A stretch of DNA of 57,326 nucleotides from Bacteroidales bacterium (GCA_017501495.1 JAFVWV010000106.1:1-57326), one strand, 5' to 3'. Positions 9,810 to 18,590 are shown, numbered from the stretch's first letter. The notes: generated by a model not told the origin, from the letters alone. Translations and numbers: made by a program.

Positions 9810-10013
9810 TCAGTAGCTTCTGGTAGTATGGCCGTTGGTCTTGTTGGTACCCTTGACCTTGATATTCGACTTGATTTTTTTGCCTTTGTTGCTCTGCTTG
9901 CGTTCGTACATAGTCTGCTCCGAACTCTTGCAGCTGGTCATCGTGGCGGCCATCGGGGCCATGAGACCCAACAGTAATACCATAGGCATAATTTTCTTCA
10001 GTCTCAGTTGCAT
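9810..10013 (-). CDS. Small lysine-rich lipoprotein, unknown function
   Basis: A 67-residue protein starting at MQLRLKKIM. A hydrophobic signal ends in a lipobox-like MTSC, followed by a very basic tail (KQSNKGKKIKSNIKVKG). The in-frame ATG 39 nt upstream gives no sensible signal peptide. The family is unknown; small basic lipoproteins of this kind are frequent in Bacteroidales. It lies 35 nt after the S46 peptidase gene and 3 nt before manA. Confidence 0.7.
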   Translation of the reverse strand: MQLRLKKIMPMVLLLGLMAPMAATMTSCKSSEQTMYERKQSNKGKKIKSNIKVKGTNKTNGHTTRSY

Positions 10014-10048
10014 AATATTTATATGTTGGATTATTTCATTTCTTATTT

Positions 10049-12184
10049 TCAATCCACAAGAGTCATTTCATCCACCAAATGGCGAGCACCTGCATATTTG
10101 TCAATAATGAAAAGACAATAGCGTATGTCAAGTGATATATTGCGACAGTAAGCTGGGTCGAAGAGTAAGTCGCTCATGGTACCCTCCCAACAGCGGTCGA
10201 AATTGATGCCAACCAGCTGCCCATCGGCGTTGAGCACGGGGCTGCCGCTGTTGCCGCCGGTGGTGTGGTTGGTGGCTATGAAGGCCACGGGCAGCTCACC
10301 CTTCTTATTGACATACTGGCCATAGTCTTTCTTTTGCCAAAGCTCTTTGAGCCTAGGCATGACACGGTAGTCATATATATCGGGGTTTTCTTTTTCCATA
10401 ATACCGTCGATGGTGCTATAGGCCGTATAGTATGTGGCGTCTTTGGGGCGGAAACCCTCTACATGGCCGTAGGCCACACGTAGCGTAAGGTTGGCGTCAG
10501 GGAAAAAGTTGCTGTCAGGATACTGCTCCATCATGCCTTTGACATAGGTGCGCATCAGGCGCTGGATATTGTTATTGGCTATGGTGTATTGCTCGCGTTT
10601 CTCGTTGCTGTAGGCTGTCCAGTAGGCTTGCGAGTAGATGTCCATGCCAGGGTCTTTCGCAATCAGCGAGTGCAGCTCTTTGCGCAGCTTGTCGATGGGC
10701 ATTGTAAGCAACTTCTCGAGTTTCTTGGGGTTGTTGACTATCGACTTGGCATAGAATTTTCGAAGGGCGTCGTCGAGTTGCTCGGCACTGTCGAACCGCT
10801 TGTTGAAGTAGGGCGCGTAGCCGTGGCTCCACATATAGATGAAGCATTCGGTGAAGATGGCTTCGTCGACGGGCGAATGTTGGTCGAAGTCTTCGAAGTA
10901 TTTCCGGCTGTCGCTGAGCATCTTCTGTGCGGCGGCTTCAAGTTCGCTGTTGTTCATCGAACGCATAGCCACAAGGCGGCGGCTACGCTGCATGTAGTCG
11001 CTGGCCAGCACGGCTTCGGTAAAATAGGTCCATTCGAGTTCCACCTCACGCAGACGGTCGTAGTTGGCCTCAAGACTGTCAAGCACACTACGATATTGCG
11101 GCTTGTCCTGCGCCCATTTACGGAACTGCTCTTCCTGCTCCATTTTCTGCTCGACACCGCGCAGACGTTCGATTCCGAGGCTCTCGCCCTGCCACTTCTT
11201 CCAGCCGTTGGCGATTGAGGCCACACGCGAAGCGTATTTCAACCTCTGTGCAGCACTGCGGCGCATAGCAGCATTATAGTGGTCGAGACGTATCGTGCGC
11301 AAGGCTATACGCACGGGATTCTCTTGATTGGCGGCAAGGTCAACATAGTCGTGTGTCACGTAACGGCGCGTAGTTCCAGGGTATCCGAAGACAAAAGTAA
11401 AGTCACCTTCATCGACACCTTTGAGGCTTATCTCAAGATGCTTAAGCGGACGGTAGGGGGTGTTGTCGGTGCTGAAATCGGCGGGCTTGCCGTCTCTGGC
11501 ATAGACTCGGAACATTGAGAAGTCACCCGTATGACGCGGCCACATCCAATTGTCGGTGTCGCCGCCGAACTTGCCTATGTTACTCGGCGGTGCTCCCACC
11601 AGGCGCACGTCGGTAAACACCTCATTGACATACATGAAATATTGGTTGCCATAGTAGAAGGGCTTTATCACAGCCTTATAGTGAGTACCTTCCGTGGCGC
11701 GGGCGGTGATGGTGCGTATGTTGTTCTCAACAATGGTTTGCCGATCCTGTTCCGAGGTGCGGTCGTCCACTCCATCGAGCACCTGTGCGGTGACGTCTTC
11801 CATGCGGACCAGACGTGTAACCGTCAGTCCAGGACAGGGCAGTTCCTGCTCGCGATTCATAGCCCAAAAGCCATTGGTCAAGTAATCGTGGTCCACAGTA
11901 GAATGGCTCACAATCTGGCCATAACCGCAATGGTGGTTGGTCAATACCAATCCCTCGTCGCTGACAAACTCGCCCGTGCAACCACTGCCGAAGAGGAGCA
12001 CAGCATCCTTAAGCGAGGCGTGATTGATATTGTAGATGTCGCTGGCCGAGATGTGCATGCCTGCGCGCTGCATTGCAGCTTCATTGCGTCCAAGGAGCAT
12101 GGGAATCCACATACCCTCGTCTGCACGCACTATGGTGGGCAGAACAAGAAGGGCAATGCTTAGTGTAGCGATAAATTTCTTCAT
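10049..12184 (-). CDS. S46-family dipeptidyl peptidase, DPP11-like
   Basis: A 711-residue periplasmic serine exopeptidase releasing dipeptides from peptide N-termini. The start at MKKFIATLS gives a signal peptide ending near IVRA. The catalytic His is in LTNHHCGYG (His85 by this numbering), the Asp is probably in the GGDTDNWMWPRHTGDFSM block, and the Ser is in GGNSGSPV. The residue that separates the S46 groups lies in GINFDRCWEG: an Arg, as in the Asp/Glu-preferring DPP11 group, where DPP7 has Gly. Specificity for acidic P1 residues is therefore inferred. A TAnnTTTG promoter lies about 26 nt upstream. Confidence 0.93.
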   Translation of the reverse strand: MKKFIATLSIALLVLPTIVRADEGMWIPMLLGRNEAAMQRAGMHISASDIYNINHASLKDAVLLFGSGCTGEFVSDEGLVLTNHHCGYGQIVSHSTVDHDYLTNGFWAMNREQELPCPGLTVTRLVRMEDVTAQVLDGVDDRTSEQDRQTIVENNIRTITARATEGTHYKAVIKPFYYGNQYFMYVNEVFTDVRLVGAPPSNIGKFGGDTDNWMWPRHTGDFSMFRVYARDGKPADFSTDNTPYRPLKHLEISLKGVDEGDFTFVFGYPGTTRRYVTHDYVDLAANQENPVRIALRTIRLDHYNAAMRRSAAQRLKYASRVASIANGWKKWQGESLGIERLRGVEQKMEQEEQFRKWAQDKPQYRSVLDSLEANYDRLREVELEWTYFTEAVLASDYMQRSRRLVAMRSMNNSELEAAAQKMLSDSRKYFEDFDQHSPVDEAIFTECFIYMWSHGYAPYFNKRFDSAEQLDDALRKFYAKSIVNNPKKLEKLLTMPIDKLRKELHSLIAKDPGMDIYSQAYWTAYSNEKREQYTIANNNIQRLMRTYVKGMMEQYPDSNFFPDANLTLRVAYGHVEGFRPKDATYYTAYSTIDGIMEKENPDIYDYRVMPRLKELWQKKDYGQYVNKKGELPVAFIATNHTTGGNSGSPVLNADGQLVGINFDRCWEGTMSDLLFDPAYCRNISLDIRYCLFIIDKYAGARHLVDEMTLVD

Positions 12185-12209
12185 AAAAGTAAGTCTATAA
12201 AATGCGGTG

Positions 12210-12217
12210 CAAAGATA
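12210..12217 (-). promoter_or_regulatory. Bacteroidota promoter of the S46 peptidase gene
   Basis: The minus strand reads TATCTTTG at the -7 position with a TTTG (minus strand, 12243-12240) 22 nt upstream. The predicted leader to the start codon is about 20 nt. Confidence 0.65.
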
Positions 12218-12333
12218 CACATTTTTTCCAATACCGAGACAAAAAAAGAAAAATAACCATTGACCCCAAAACCAATTTACGAAAAGCTAAGCGCTTTGCA
12301 GAGCCTTGAACGATTTCGGAAATTGGTGTTGCA

Positions 12334-12783
12334 TCAGTAGATAGACAGCATGCGTCCGTCAAAAGAGGTGTTATATTCGTAGAGGGGGCAAAGAGCTGCC
12401 GAACCATCTATGGGGTTGCCGTATTCGGTCTCAAACTGCGAACCGCACACAGGGCACACCATAATGGCATTATCCCAACCTTCGGCCGATTGCAGACGCA
12501 CCTCATGGTCTTTCGGGCAGGCACACTCGAAAGCCACAAAACTGTTGTATGTGATGCGGCGCACAAGAATGCCTTTATAGCCACGATTAATGACTACAGA
12601 ACCACCGACATTGCTCAGTTCGCCGAACTGATTGATATCGAATGTACCACCCTCTCCAAAAGGCGTGTTGCAACGGTCTCTGCCGCAGGATACAAGCATT
12701 AATGACAAAAGTGCAACGACGGGTACGGCAAATAAAAACCTGCCTTTTACCGCCGACCATTCTCTATTTTTCACTTTCATCAT
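12334..12783 (-). CDS. Rieske-like lipoprotein lacking the usual His ligands
   Basis: A 149-residue lipoprotein: basic N-terminus, hydrophobic core about 17-32, lipobox LVSC. The body has a Rieske-like layout: ECACPKDHEV, then after ~20 residues CPVCGSQFETEYGNPIDGSA. A normal Rieske [2Fe-2S] site is CxH...CxxH. Here the second pair is CPVC, and the first is CACP with the His four residues later. It may bind a different metal (Cys-rich, zinc-like) or have lost the cluster. First gene after an intergenic gap, 20 nt from the M28 gene in the same direction. Confidence 0.7.
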   Translation of the reverse strand: MMKVKNREWSAVKGRFLFAVPVVALLSLMLVSCGRDRCNTPFGEGGTFDINQFGELSNVGGSVVINRGYKGILVRRITYNSFVAFECACPKDHEVRLQSAEGWDNAIMVCPVCGSQFETEYGNPIDGSAALCPLYEYNTSFDGRMLSIY

Positions 12784-12803
12784 TCACCGGTTATAAACTC
12801 TGG

Positions 12804-13829
12804 CTATTGTTTATTTGGATAGTCTCCGTATATTGTCTTCAAAGTGACTGTCGCCACGATTTTGAGACTTTCTGCGCTGACGGCTTGCAAATCGTCGGTA
12901 GTGGTGTGCCAATGGGCAAAGAAATTGCCGCTGGGCGAATTCTGCACTATGTCGACCATCGGTATCCCGGCTATCTGGTTAACATAGAGGTGGTCGTCCA
13001 ATATGGGGTCCGTGTTGCGGTCTATAAAAACATTGCCATAGCCAATGGCGGCGGCCGTGTTCCACACCTTGTTAGTGATGGCTGGTGCATAGTGGCGGCT
13101 CACTTCTTCTTTTGTGAAGCGAGGCTCGTGGGTGCCTACCATATCGAAAAGCACGCCGTAGACAGCACTATAGTACGGTATGTGCCGGTTCACAGCCCAA
13201 TACTGGGAGCCTTTGCACCATGTGTTGTCCTCGTATGTCTCCACCCATTCGGGTTGTCCTTGGTCTTCGACGTCGAAAAATATGAAATCCACCCCCACCG
13301 ATGGGCGCATCTGGCTCATGCCGCGAGCCATTTCCATCAAGGCGGCCACGCCCGAAGCGCCATCGTTGGCTCCAGGCACATGCTGGCGGGTCTTGTCGTC
13401 GTCTGGATCGTGGTCGGCCCAGAGGCGGCTGTCCCAGTGGGCGGCCAGCAGTACACGCCGTGATGCCTCGGGATTAAGCGAGGCTATGATGTTACGCCCC
13501 GGCACACGGCTGCCATCCCACAGGGTGGCGTTGAAGGACTGCACTATGACGGTGTCGCACCAACGCTGCATCTGTCCTACCAGATAGTCGGCACACCGCT
13601 GCCAGCCCTTGCTGCCAGGAGTGCGGAAACCGAAGCCGAGTTGTGCCTCGACATAACTGTAGGCGCTGTCAGCGTTGAATTCGGGTATAGCCACCGCAGC
13701 ATAATCGGTCTCTGTCGACGACTGTCGCTGCAATTCCTGTTTATGATTGCAGCCTGCCACTACGAGCAAGCAGGCTGCAACTATAACTGTGAATTTTGAA
13801 TTCTGAATCGTGATTTTCAATATCTTCAA
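12804..13829 (-). CDS. M28-fold glutaminyl-peptide cyclotransferase-like lipoprotein
   Basis: A 341-residue exported protein with lipobox VVAGC after residue ~22. Zinc-site motifs are LAAHWDSRLWADHDPD, PGANDGASGVA, FFDVEDQG and a C-terminal HWHTTTDD. The AHWDSRxxAD pattern with GANDGASG is that of the type II glutaminyl cyclase branch seen in Porphyromonas, rather than the aminopeptidase branch of M28. The reaction would be cyclisation of N-terminal Gln to pyroglutamate on exported proteins after signal-peptide cleavage. Aminopeptidase activity cannot be excluded from sequence. Confidence 0.82.
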   Translation of the reverse strand: MKILKITIQNSKFTVIVAACLLVVAGCNHKQELQRQSSTETDYAAVAIPEFNADSAYSYVEAQLGFGFRTPGSKGWQRCADYLVGQMQRWCDTVIVQSFNATLWDGSRVPGRNIIASLNPEASRRVLLAAHWDSRLWADHDPDDDKTRQHVPGANDGASGVAALMEMARGMSQMRPSVGVDFIFFDVEDQGQPEWVETYEDNTWCKGSQYWAVNRHIPYYSAVYGVLFDMVGTHEPRFTKEEVSRHYAPAITNKVWNTAAAIGYGNVFIDRNTDPILDDHLYVNQIAGIPMVDIVQNSPSGNFFAHWHTTTDDLQAVSAESLKIVATVTLKTIYGDYPNKQ

Positions 13830-13852
13830 CTTTCAATTTCCAACTTCAGTTT

Positions 13853-14416
13853 TTATTTGAGGCGCTCTGCATACTCGTTGGTACGGGTGTCGACCTTGAT
13901 GCGTTCGCCTTCTTTGATGAAGAGGGGCACACGAATCTGGACGCCGGGCTCTACGGTGGCATCCTTCATGGCGTTGGTTGCAGTGTTACCGGCGAAGCCG
14001 GGCTCGGTATAGGTAACGACCGTCTCTATGAACGGGGGCAGCTCGCAGGTCAACGGAGTCTCGGTGTCGGCATCGACAGTGATTTCGACATACTGGCCGT
14101 CGCGGAGAAACTGCGGAGCGTTGATAATCTGCTCGGGAATATATATCTGCTCGTAGGTCTCGGTGTGCATAAAGACGTGCATGTCACCCTCTTTATAGAG
14201 GTAGGTATAGGGACGACGCTCGACGCGCACTATGTCGATCTTGGCGCCGCTGGGGAAAGTGTTTTCCAGCATGCGGCCAGTCTTCACGCTACGCATTTTG
14301 GTGCGCACAAAGGCTGCACCTTTGCCAGGCTTCACATGAAGGAACTCAACGATGGTGTAGATGTCGTTGTTGAAATTGATGCACAGTCCGTTCTTGATGT
14401 CAGTGGTTGTTGCCAT
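13853..14416 (-). CDS. efp: Elongation factor P
   Basis: A 187-residue translation factor that relieves ribosome stalling at polyproline. KOW-like N-terminal domain with the modification-site loop HVKPGKGAAFVR (Lys32 at the tip), two OB domains, and the C-terminal block EPGVQIRVPLFIKEGERIKV. Length is normal. No EpmA/EpmB modification genes lie nearby. It lies 23 nt downstream of the M28 gene in the same direction and shortly before the small membrane protein. Confidence 0.97.
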   Translation of the reverse strand: MATTTDIKNGLCINFNNDIYTIVEFLHVKPGKGAAFVRTKMRSVKTGRMLENTFPSGAKIDIVRVERRPYTYLYKEGDMHVFMHTETYEQIYIPEQIINAPQFLRDGQYVEITVDADTETPLTCELPPFIETVVTYTEPGFAGNTATNAMKDATVEPGVQIRVPLFIKEGERIKVDTRTNEYAERLK

Positions 14417-14443
14417 AAAATGATTTTGTGTTTTATTGATTGA

Positions 14444-14713
14444 TTATTTTTGTTGTTGATTTTTCTTTTTCTCCTGAGCCAGCAGCAGCGTCAGCTTGCG
14501 CAGGTCTTCCTGCAGTTGGTCGATTTCGGCCTCGGCCGATTTGAAGCGGTGGCGCTCCATCATCCAGCGGCAACCGATAGCCAGTGCCAACAGTATCATG
14601 GTCAGCGGCAGACGCATAGGGCTCATCTTCATTACGAAGAAGATGACGGTAGCTGCCAAGATTAGCACGTATGATGCTATCTCATATACTCTTATGGCTG
14701 TTTTGTGGCTCAT
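14444..14713 (-). CDS. Small membrane protein with C-terminal coiled coil
   Basis: An 89-residue protein starting MSHKTAIRVYEIA (an ATG 12 nt upstream is also possible). Two hydrophobic helices (about 12-30 and 36-51) are followed by a charged heptad-like helix (EAEIDQLQEDLRKLTLLLAQ) and a Lys/Gln tail. I do not recognise a named family. The topology suggests both ends are cytoplasmic, with a coiled coil available for oligomerisation. A TAnnTTTG promoter lies at 14735-14742. Confidence 0.7.
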   Translation of the reverse strand: MSHKTAIRVYEIASYVLILAATVIFFVMKMSPMRLPLTMILLALAIGCRWMMERHRFKSAEAEIDQLQEDLRKLTLLLAQEKKKNQQQK

Positions 14714-14734
14714 TTTGTCAAACATTTGAAAGTG

Positions 14735-14742
14735 CAAATATA
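14735..14742 (-). promoter_or_regulatory. Bacteroidota promoter of the small membrane protein
   Basis: The minus strand reads TATATTTG, with TTTG (14768-14765) 22 nt upstream. Predicted leader about 15-20 nt. It lies just inside the upstream terminator, so this gene has its own start of transcription. Confidence 0.6.
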
Positions 14743-14798
14743 CGTACTTTTTTTCAATTGTGAGCAAAAAAAATGAATATATGTTCGGATGTGAACCC

Positions 14799-14839
14799 AA
14801 AAAAACTGGTGCTGCCTCTCCAGGAGCACCAGTTTTTTT
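14799..14839. terminator. Bidirectional rho-independent terminator
   Basis: A 15-bp perfect stem (14799-14813 with 14825-14839) with an 11-nt loop, an A tract on the left and a T tract on the right. It terminates the Ser-rich protein gene on the minus strand. Confidence 0.9.
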
Positions 14840-14865
14840 CCATTATTGCTGTATAACCTTTATCT

Positions 14866-15933
14866 TCAGTCTTCCTCGTAGATCAGCAGTTGGCCGTCGG
14901 CCCATATGAAGAGCAGGGCGTCCCTGTTGTTTTTCTTGCTGATCCAGCAACCACCATTCTCCGCGTCAATAACCATGTTGCAGTATTTTCTGTTGATTTT
15001 CTGTTCGGCCAGAAGATGGTCGCTTTGGTCGTATACCTGCAGGTAGGTGTCGCCGTGGTCGCGGACGATGGCGTACATGATGTCGCCGCTGATGCCGTAG
15101 GTGACGAGGTCGACGCTATAGGTTTGCTCCACGTATTCGCGAACCACAACCACATCAGTCACGTGATAGTCATACCAATAGCTGTGGCAATAGTGCCAGA
15201 AGCCAGGCCAGTACCAAGGACGCGGGGGGAAGGGATCCCAATAGATGGGGTGGCAGTGGACCACATAGCCGTGCCAGGGGTGGTGGAAGTATGGGGCCGG
15301 ATGTATGGGGCGGGCAGCCGGGGGCACATAGCCGCCGGGGCGACCGGGACGTGCATACCCACGATCGTGGCCACCTGCATTTGGCGGACGGCTGGTGACG
15401 GCTCGCGCGCCTGTACCGCGGTTGCCGGGAGCCGTAGCTGTACGAGCACCGGTTCCACGCGGTGACGACGGGCTGCCACCGCGGACACCTGCTCCGCGTG
15501 AGGGAGCAGACCCACTGCGGACACCTGCTCCGCGCGAGGGAGATGCCTCGCTACGGGCACCGACGCTGCCACGCGAAGGAGCTGCGCTGCTGCGTACCGA
15601 ACTGCCTCTGCTGGGACTGCCGTACGAACTGCTGCGGCTGGGCGAACTGTACGAACTGCTACGGCTGCTGCTTGAACTGCTGCGGCTGGGCGAACTGTAC
15701 GAACTGCTGCGGCTGCTCGAACTGCTGCGGCTGGGCGAACTGTACGAACTGCTGCGGCTGCTGCTCGAGCTGCTGAATGAACTGCCACGGCTGCTCGAAC
15801 CGCTGCTGTGGCTTACACCCGAACTGTGGCTACCGCCGCCGCTGCGACCGCCGCCACCGCGCTGCGCCAGAGCCGGAGTGGCCGTCAGCGCGAGCGCCAT
15901 CATGATGAGGGTTATTGCTTTCGAAGTCTTCAT
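14866..15933 (-). CDS. Secreted Ser/Arg low-complexity protein with aromatic middle domain
   Basis: A 355-residue protein with a signal peptide (MKTSKAITLIMMALALTATPALA). Residues ~25-115 are Ser/Arg/Tyr/Pro repeats with unit SSSYSSPSRSSS, and ~115-190 are Gly/Arg/Ala/Pro repeats (PSRGAGVR). A His/Trp/Tyr/Pro-rich block (about 205-255, WYWPGFWHYCHSYWYDYH) follows. The last ~100 residues are an ordinary globular beta domain. Function unknown. The Arg/Ser tract is probably disordered and could bind anionic surface polymers; that is inference. Promoter at 15982-15989 and terminator at 14799-14839 suggest a monocistronic unit. Confidence 0.8.
   Translation of the reverse strand: MKTSKAITLIMMALALTATPALAQRGGGGRSGGGSHSSGVSHSSGSSSRGSSFSSSSSSRSSSYSSPSRSSSSSRSSSYSSPSRSSSSSSRSSSYSSPSRSSSYGSPSRGSSVRSSAAPSRGSVGARSEASPSRGAGVRSGSAPSRGAGVRGGSPSSPRGTGARTATAPGNRGTGARAVTSRPPNAGGHDRGYARPGRPGGYVPPAARPIHPAPYFHHPWHGYVVHCHPIYWDPFPPRPWYWPGFWHYCHSYWYDYHVTDVVVVREYVEQTYSVDLVTYGISGDIMYAIVRDHGDTYLQVYDQSDHLLAEQKINRKYCNMVIDAENGGCWISKKNNRDALLFIWADGQLLIYEED
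15600..15800. repeat. Tandem codon repeats inside the Ser-rich gene
   Basis: The plus strand shows near-identical ~30-60 bp units, each containing CTGCGGCTGGGCGAACTGTA, at about 15630, 15680 and 15730. They encode the SSYSSPSRSSS blocks. Such repeats can expand or contract in frame. Confidence 0.75.
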
Positions 15934-15981
15934 ATTGTTACTCCTTTCTTTTTATTGTTTCCTGTTTTCTTGTTTCTGCTG

Positions 15982-15989
15982 CAAAAGTA
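15982..15989 (-). promoter_or_regulatory. Bacteroidota -7 box for the Ser-rich protein gene
   Basis: The minus strand reads TACTTTTG, matching TAnnTTTG, about 49 nt before the start codon. The -33 element is not obvious. Confidence 0.5.
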
Positions 15990-16065
15990 CAACCTTTTTT
16001 TCAGGAATTTTCCATCGGCTGGACATATTTTTCTCTTTCAGCCTGCCATTTTAGCCATACCGACC

Positions 16066-17373
16066 TCACACACAGGACACTACCAGCTGTTCGGTCAGTC
16101 GGCTGCGCTGTTCAAGCAGCACCTTTCGTCCGCCCACAATGCTGTCTATCACCTCCTGCGTATAGTATCTTATCGTCACCAACTGGAGGTTGTCGTTGTA
16201 GCGCACCTGGAAGAGAGCCCCGAGCCTTTCGACCAAAAGTCCGACTCGCTGCTCGTTGTTGTCTATGCATATTGAAAAGCTCAACGCCGAATTCTGCATC
16301 AGGTTCACCCTGATTCCAAGGTCGTTGAGCATACCGAAGATGACTTGCAGGTTGTCTTCGGCGATGAACGAATAGTCGCGAGGGGCTATGGAAAGCAGTA
16401 TTTGGTCGTTTTTGAAGATATACAAAGGCGTTTCGGGGCTGATTGTGCGGCAGTTGCCTATGGCCGAACCATCGGCAGCAGGGGTGATAAACGAACGTAT
16501 ATAAAGCGGAATGCCTTTGTTCTGCAGCGGCTTCACGGTCTTGGGGTGGATAACCGAGGCACCATAGTAGGCCAACTCAATAGCCTCATTATATGGTATT
16601 TGGTTTATCTTTACGGTATCCTTGAAATACTTCGGGTCGGCGTTTAGGAAGCCCGGAACGTCCTTCCAGATGGTGACACTTTCTGCCCCAAGGCAGTAGG
16701 CCAGTATGGCGGCGCTATAGTCCGAGCCTTCGCGTCCGAGTGTGGTGGTGCTCGGCGTTGGATGCTGCGGAGTGGACGGTGTGCCACCGATAAAGCCCTG
16801 AGTCAATACAACTTGCGGTGTATTTCCATTGTACCATTTCTCTCTTTCTGCCGTCAGATTTTCCTGCGTTGCCGTCCAATCGACCCTGCCTTCGCGGTGG
16901 TGGCTGTCGGTGGCCACAATCCGGCGCGCATCGACCCATAGTGTGCTTATTCCATGATGGTTGAGGTAATGTGCAATGATGGTGGTAGAGAGCAGTTCGC
17001 CGAAGCTGACCACCTGGTCGTAGTTGTAGTTATAGTGTTCGGTATCAGGCGTAAGGCCTGCAACGGCCGCATCGAGCTGATGCAGCATGGACTGTACCTT
17101 GCCAACAAGGTCCACATCGCTTGGAATCAACTCTTTTGCTATGCCGAGGTGGTATTCCTCAAGCTGCTGCCGCAACTTGCAGCATTCATCTCTACGCTCA
17201 CCGCCCCGCACCCTCCCAGGCACAAGTTTCTCCAGAAGGTTGGTCGTCTTGCCCATAGCCGATACGACCACTATCAAAGGCTCTGCTTCCAAGTGGTTTT
17301 GCACTATCTGCGCCATGTTGCGCACCGCGTCGGCGCTGTTGACCGACGCTCCGCCGAATTTGAATACTTTCAT
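16066..17373 (-). CDS. lysC: Aspartate kinase (monofunctional)
   Basis: A 435-residue cytoplasmic enzyme phosphorylating aspartate, the first step to Lys, Thr, Met and diaminopimelate. Motifs: N-terminal VFKFGGASV (ATP phosphate grip), VVVSAMGKTTNLLE, TTTLGREGSDYSAA and KDVPGFLNADP, followed by ACT-type regulatory sequence from about 310. There is no fused homoserine dehydrogenase, unlike ThrA. A proline/threonine-rich insertion (TPSTPQHPTPST) lies directly before TTTLGREGSDY, in a loop that is short in relatives. It is 41 nt downstream of smpB, same strand. Confidence 0.93.
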   Translation of the reverse strand: MKVFKFGGASVNSADAVRNMAQIVQNHLEAEPLIVVVSAMGKTTNLLEKLVPGRVRGGERRDECCKLRQQLEEYHLGIAKELIPSDVDLVGKVQSMLHQLDAAVAGLTPDTEHYNYNYDQVVSFGELLSTTIIAHYLNHHGISTLWVDARRIVATDSHHREGRVDWTATQENLTAEREKWYNGNTPQVVLTQGFIGGTPSTPQHPTPSTTTLGREGSDYSAAILAYCLGAESVTIWKDVPGFLNADPKYFKDTVKINQIPYNEAIELAYYGASVIHPKTVKPLQNKGIPLYIRSFITPAADGSAIGNCRTISPETPLYIFKNDQILLSIAPRDYSFIAEDNLQVIFGMLNDLGIRVNLMQNSALSFSICIDNNEQRVGLLVERLGALFQVRYNDNLQLVTIRYYTQEVIDSIVGGRKVLLEQRSRLTEQLVVSCV

Positions 17374-17414
17374 TTGCTCTGGGTGCTTAACTACTGTCTG
17401 CTTAACTGTTTATC

Positions 17415-17867
17415 CTATGCCAGTTCTCTCTCCATATCGCGCCGCGAATCCTTGGCTTTCAGGGTCTCGCGCTTGTCGTAGTGGTGCTTGCCACGCGCCA
17501 GGGCTATCTGCAGCTTGGCCCGTCCCTGGGGATTTACAAAGAGCAGCACCGGCACAATGGTGAAACCGCGTTCTTTTATTTTTGTCTGCAGCTTGCGCAG
17601 TTCGCGTCGGTTGAGCAGCAGCTTGCGGTCGCGCTTGGCTTGATGGCCCCAATAGGAGCCGAACTTGTATTCCGAGATATGCATATCCCGGACAAACAGT
17701 TCGTTGCCGATGAACGTGCACCATGCGTCACCCAGGTTGGCCTTGCCCTCGCGTATGCTTTTTATCTCGCTTCCCATCAGGGCTATGCCGGCCGTATACT
17801 CGTCGAGCAGAAAGTATTCGAACGCTGCGCGCTTGTTTTTGATTTCGATTATGTTCTTTTCTTCCAT
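17415..17867 (-). CDS. smpB: SsrA-binding protein SmpB
   Basis: A 150-residue RNA-binding protein that delivers tmRNA to stalled ribosomes for trans-translation. Conserved blocks are [30 protein letters not shown] and HDKR-type [18 protein letters not shown] at the C-terminus, whose basic helix reads the mRNA channel. Length is standard. It lies only 7 nt downstream of the unrecognised gene at 17874-18590 and probably shares its transcript; the tmRNA gene itself is not in the window. Confidence 0.96.
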   Translation of the reverse strand: MEEKNIIEIKNKRAAFEYFLLDEYTAGIALMGSEIKSIREGKANLGDAWCTFIGNELFVRDMHISEYKFGSYWGHQAKRDRKLLLNRRELRKLQTKIKERGFTIVPVLLFVNPQGRAKLQIALARGKHHYDKRETLKAKDSRRDMERELA

Positions 17868-17873
17868 AAATGG

Positions 17874-18590
17874 TTATTTGCTCAACCCGCCATAGGTCTT
17901 GACAGCCTCCTGCATGGCCTTTTCGGTCGTGTAGAGCTCATAGTAGTTGCAGTTTGTCACCAGCGTCTGAGTCGAACAGCGGCCATCGCTGATACGCACC
18001 AGCGCCCATCCGCGCATCGGGTCCAGAAACTCGGCGCCCGTCAGCGCCAGCTGGCCGTCCACCTCCGTCAGTTCGTCTTTCTTCACGGTGCGCATGCTGA
18101 TATTCACCCTCGGGGCGTTGCCTGTAAGCGACTGCACCACAGTGTAAAGCCGCAGAGTGTCGCCGCGCTTCAGGTCGCCGGCCTTCAGGTCGGTCAGCAG
18201 CGCTCCGTTCTCGCCAACCTTGCCGAGCCATTCTTTGATCGACGGAAGCGTACCGTCGCTCATCGGCATCTCGGGCAGCAGCAGCGAAGCCGAGCTCTTC
18301 TCGCCGCGGTTGGGCAGGTAGACCACCGGCAGCCGGTTGACCAGACTCGAAAAACGTCCGTAGGTGCTTTTTCCGCCTTCAAACATCGGGTCGCACAAAC
18401 GCATCTCCTGCCATAGGGCCACAGTGTGTTTCATGCGTTGACGCGCATCGAACTGGGCCCTCGTGTTGCTGCGTTTCTCGTTTGAATGGGCCGTGCGGGC
18501 CACAACTCGACCGTTCCTCAGGTAGAACGTCACTCCACTCTGTTTCAGGCTTCCGCCCATCAGCAATCCTGTGATTTTGTCTTTTGCCAT
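17874..18590 (-). CDS. Unrecognised protein, DUF6266-like in layout
   Basis: A 238-residue protein without signal peptide or membrane helix. It opens MAKDKITGLLMGGSLKQSGV, then a Gly-Arg-Val strand and a basic segment NEKRSNTRAQFDARQRM; the remainder alternates short beta strands. The short MAK-Gly-rich opening and the (N)TxxQxxxRxxF-type segment recall the DUF6266 protein at 32185-33003, but I cannot show homology by eye. The start follows a strong Shine-Dalgarno GGAGG (18603-18599), rare in Bacteroidales and a hint of phage-like or foreign origin. A 95-bp GTAC dyad lies 72 bp upstream. The in-frame extension through that dyad is not believed to be coding. Confidence 0.75.
   Translation of the reverse strand: MAKDKITGLLMGGSLKQSGVTFYLRNGRVVARTAHSNEKRSNTRAQFDARQRMKHTVALWQEMRLCDPMFEGGKSTYGRFSSLVNRLPVVYLPNRGEKSSASLLLPEMPMSDGTLPSIKEWLGKVGENGALLTDLKAGDLKRGDTLRLYTVVQSLTGNAPRVNISMRTVKKDELTEVDGQLALTGAEFLDPMRGWALVRISDGRCSTQTLVTNCNYYELYTTEKAMQEAVKTYGGLSK

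Noticed and set aside
15395..16054. A Leu/Arg/Glu-repeat open frame on the plus strand
   Set aside because: A mirror of the Ser/Arg repeats of the real minus-strand gene, which has a signal peptide, promoter and terminator.
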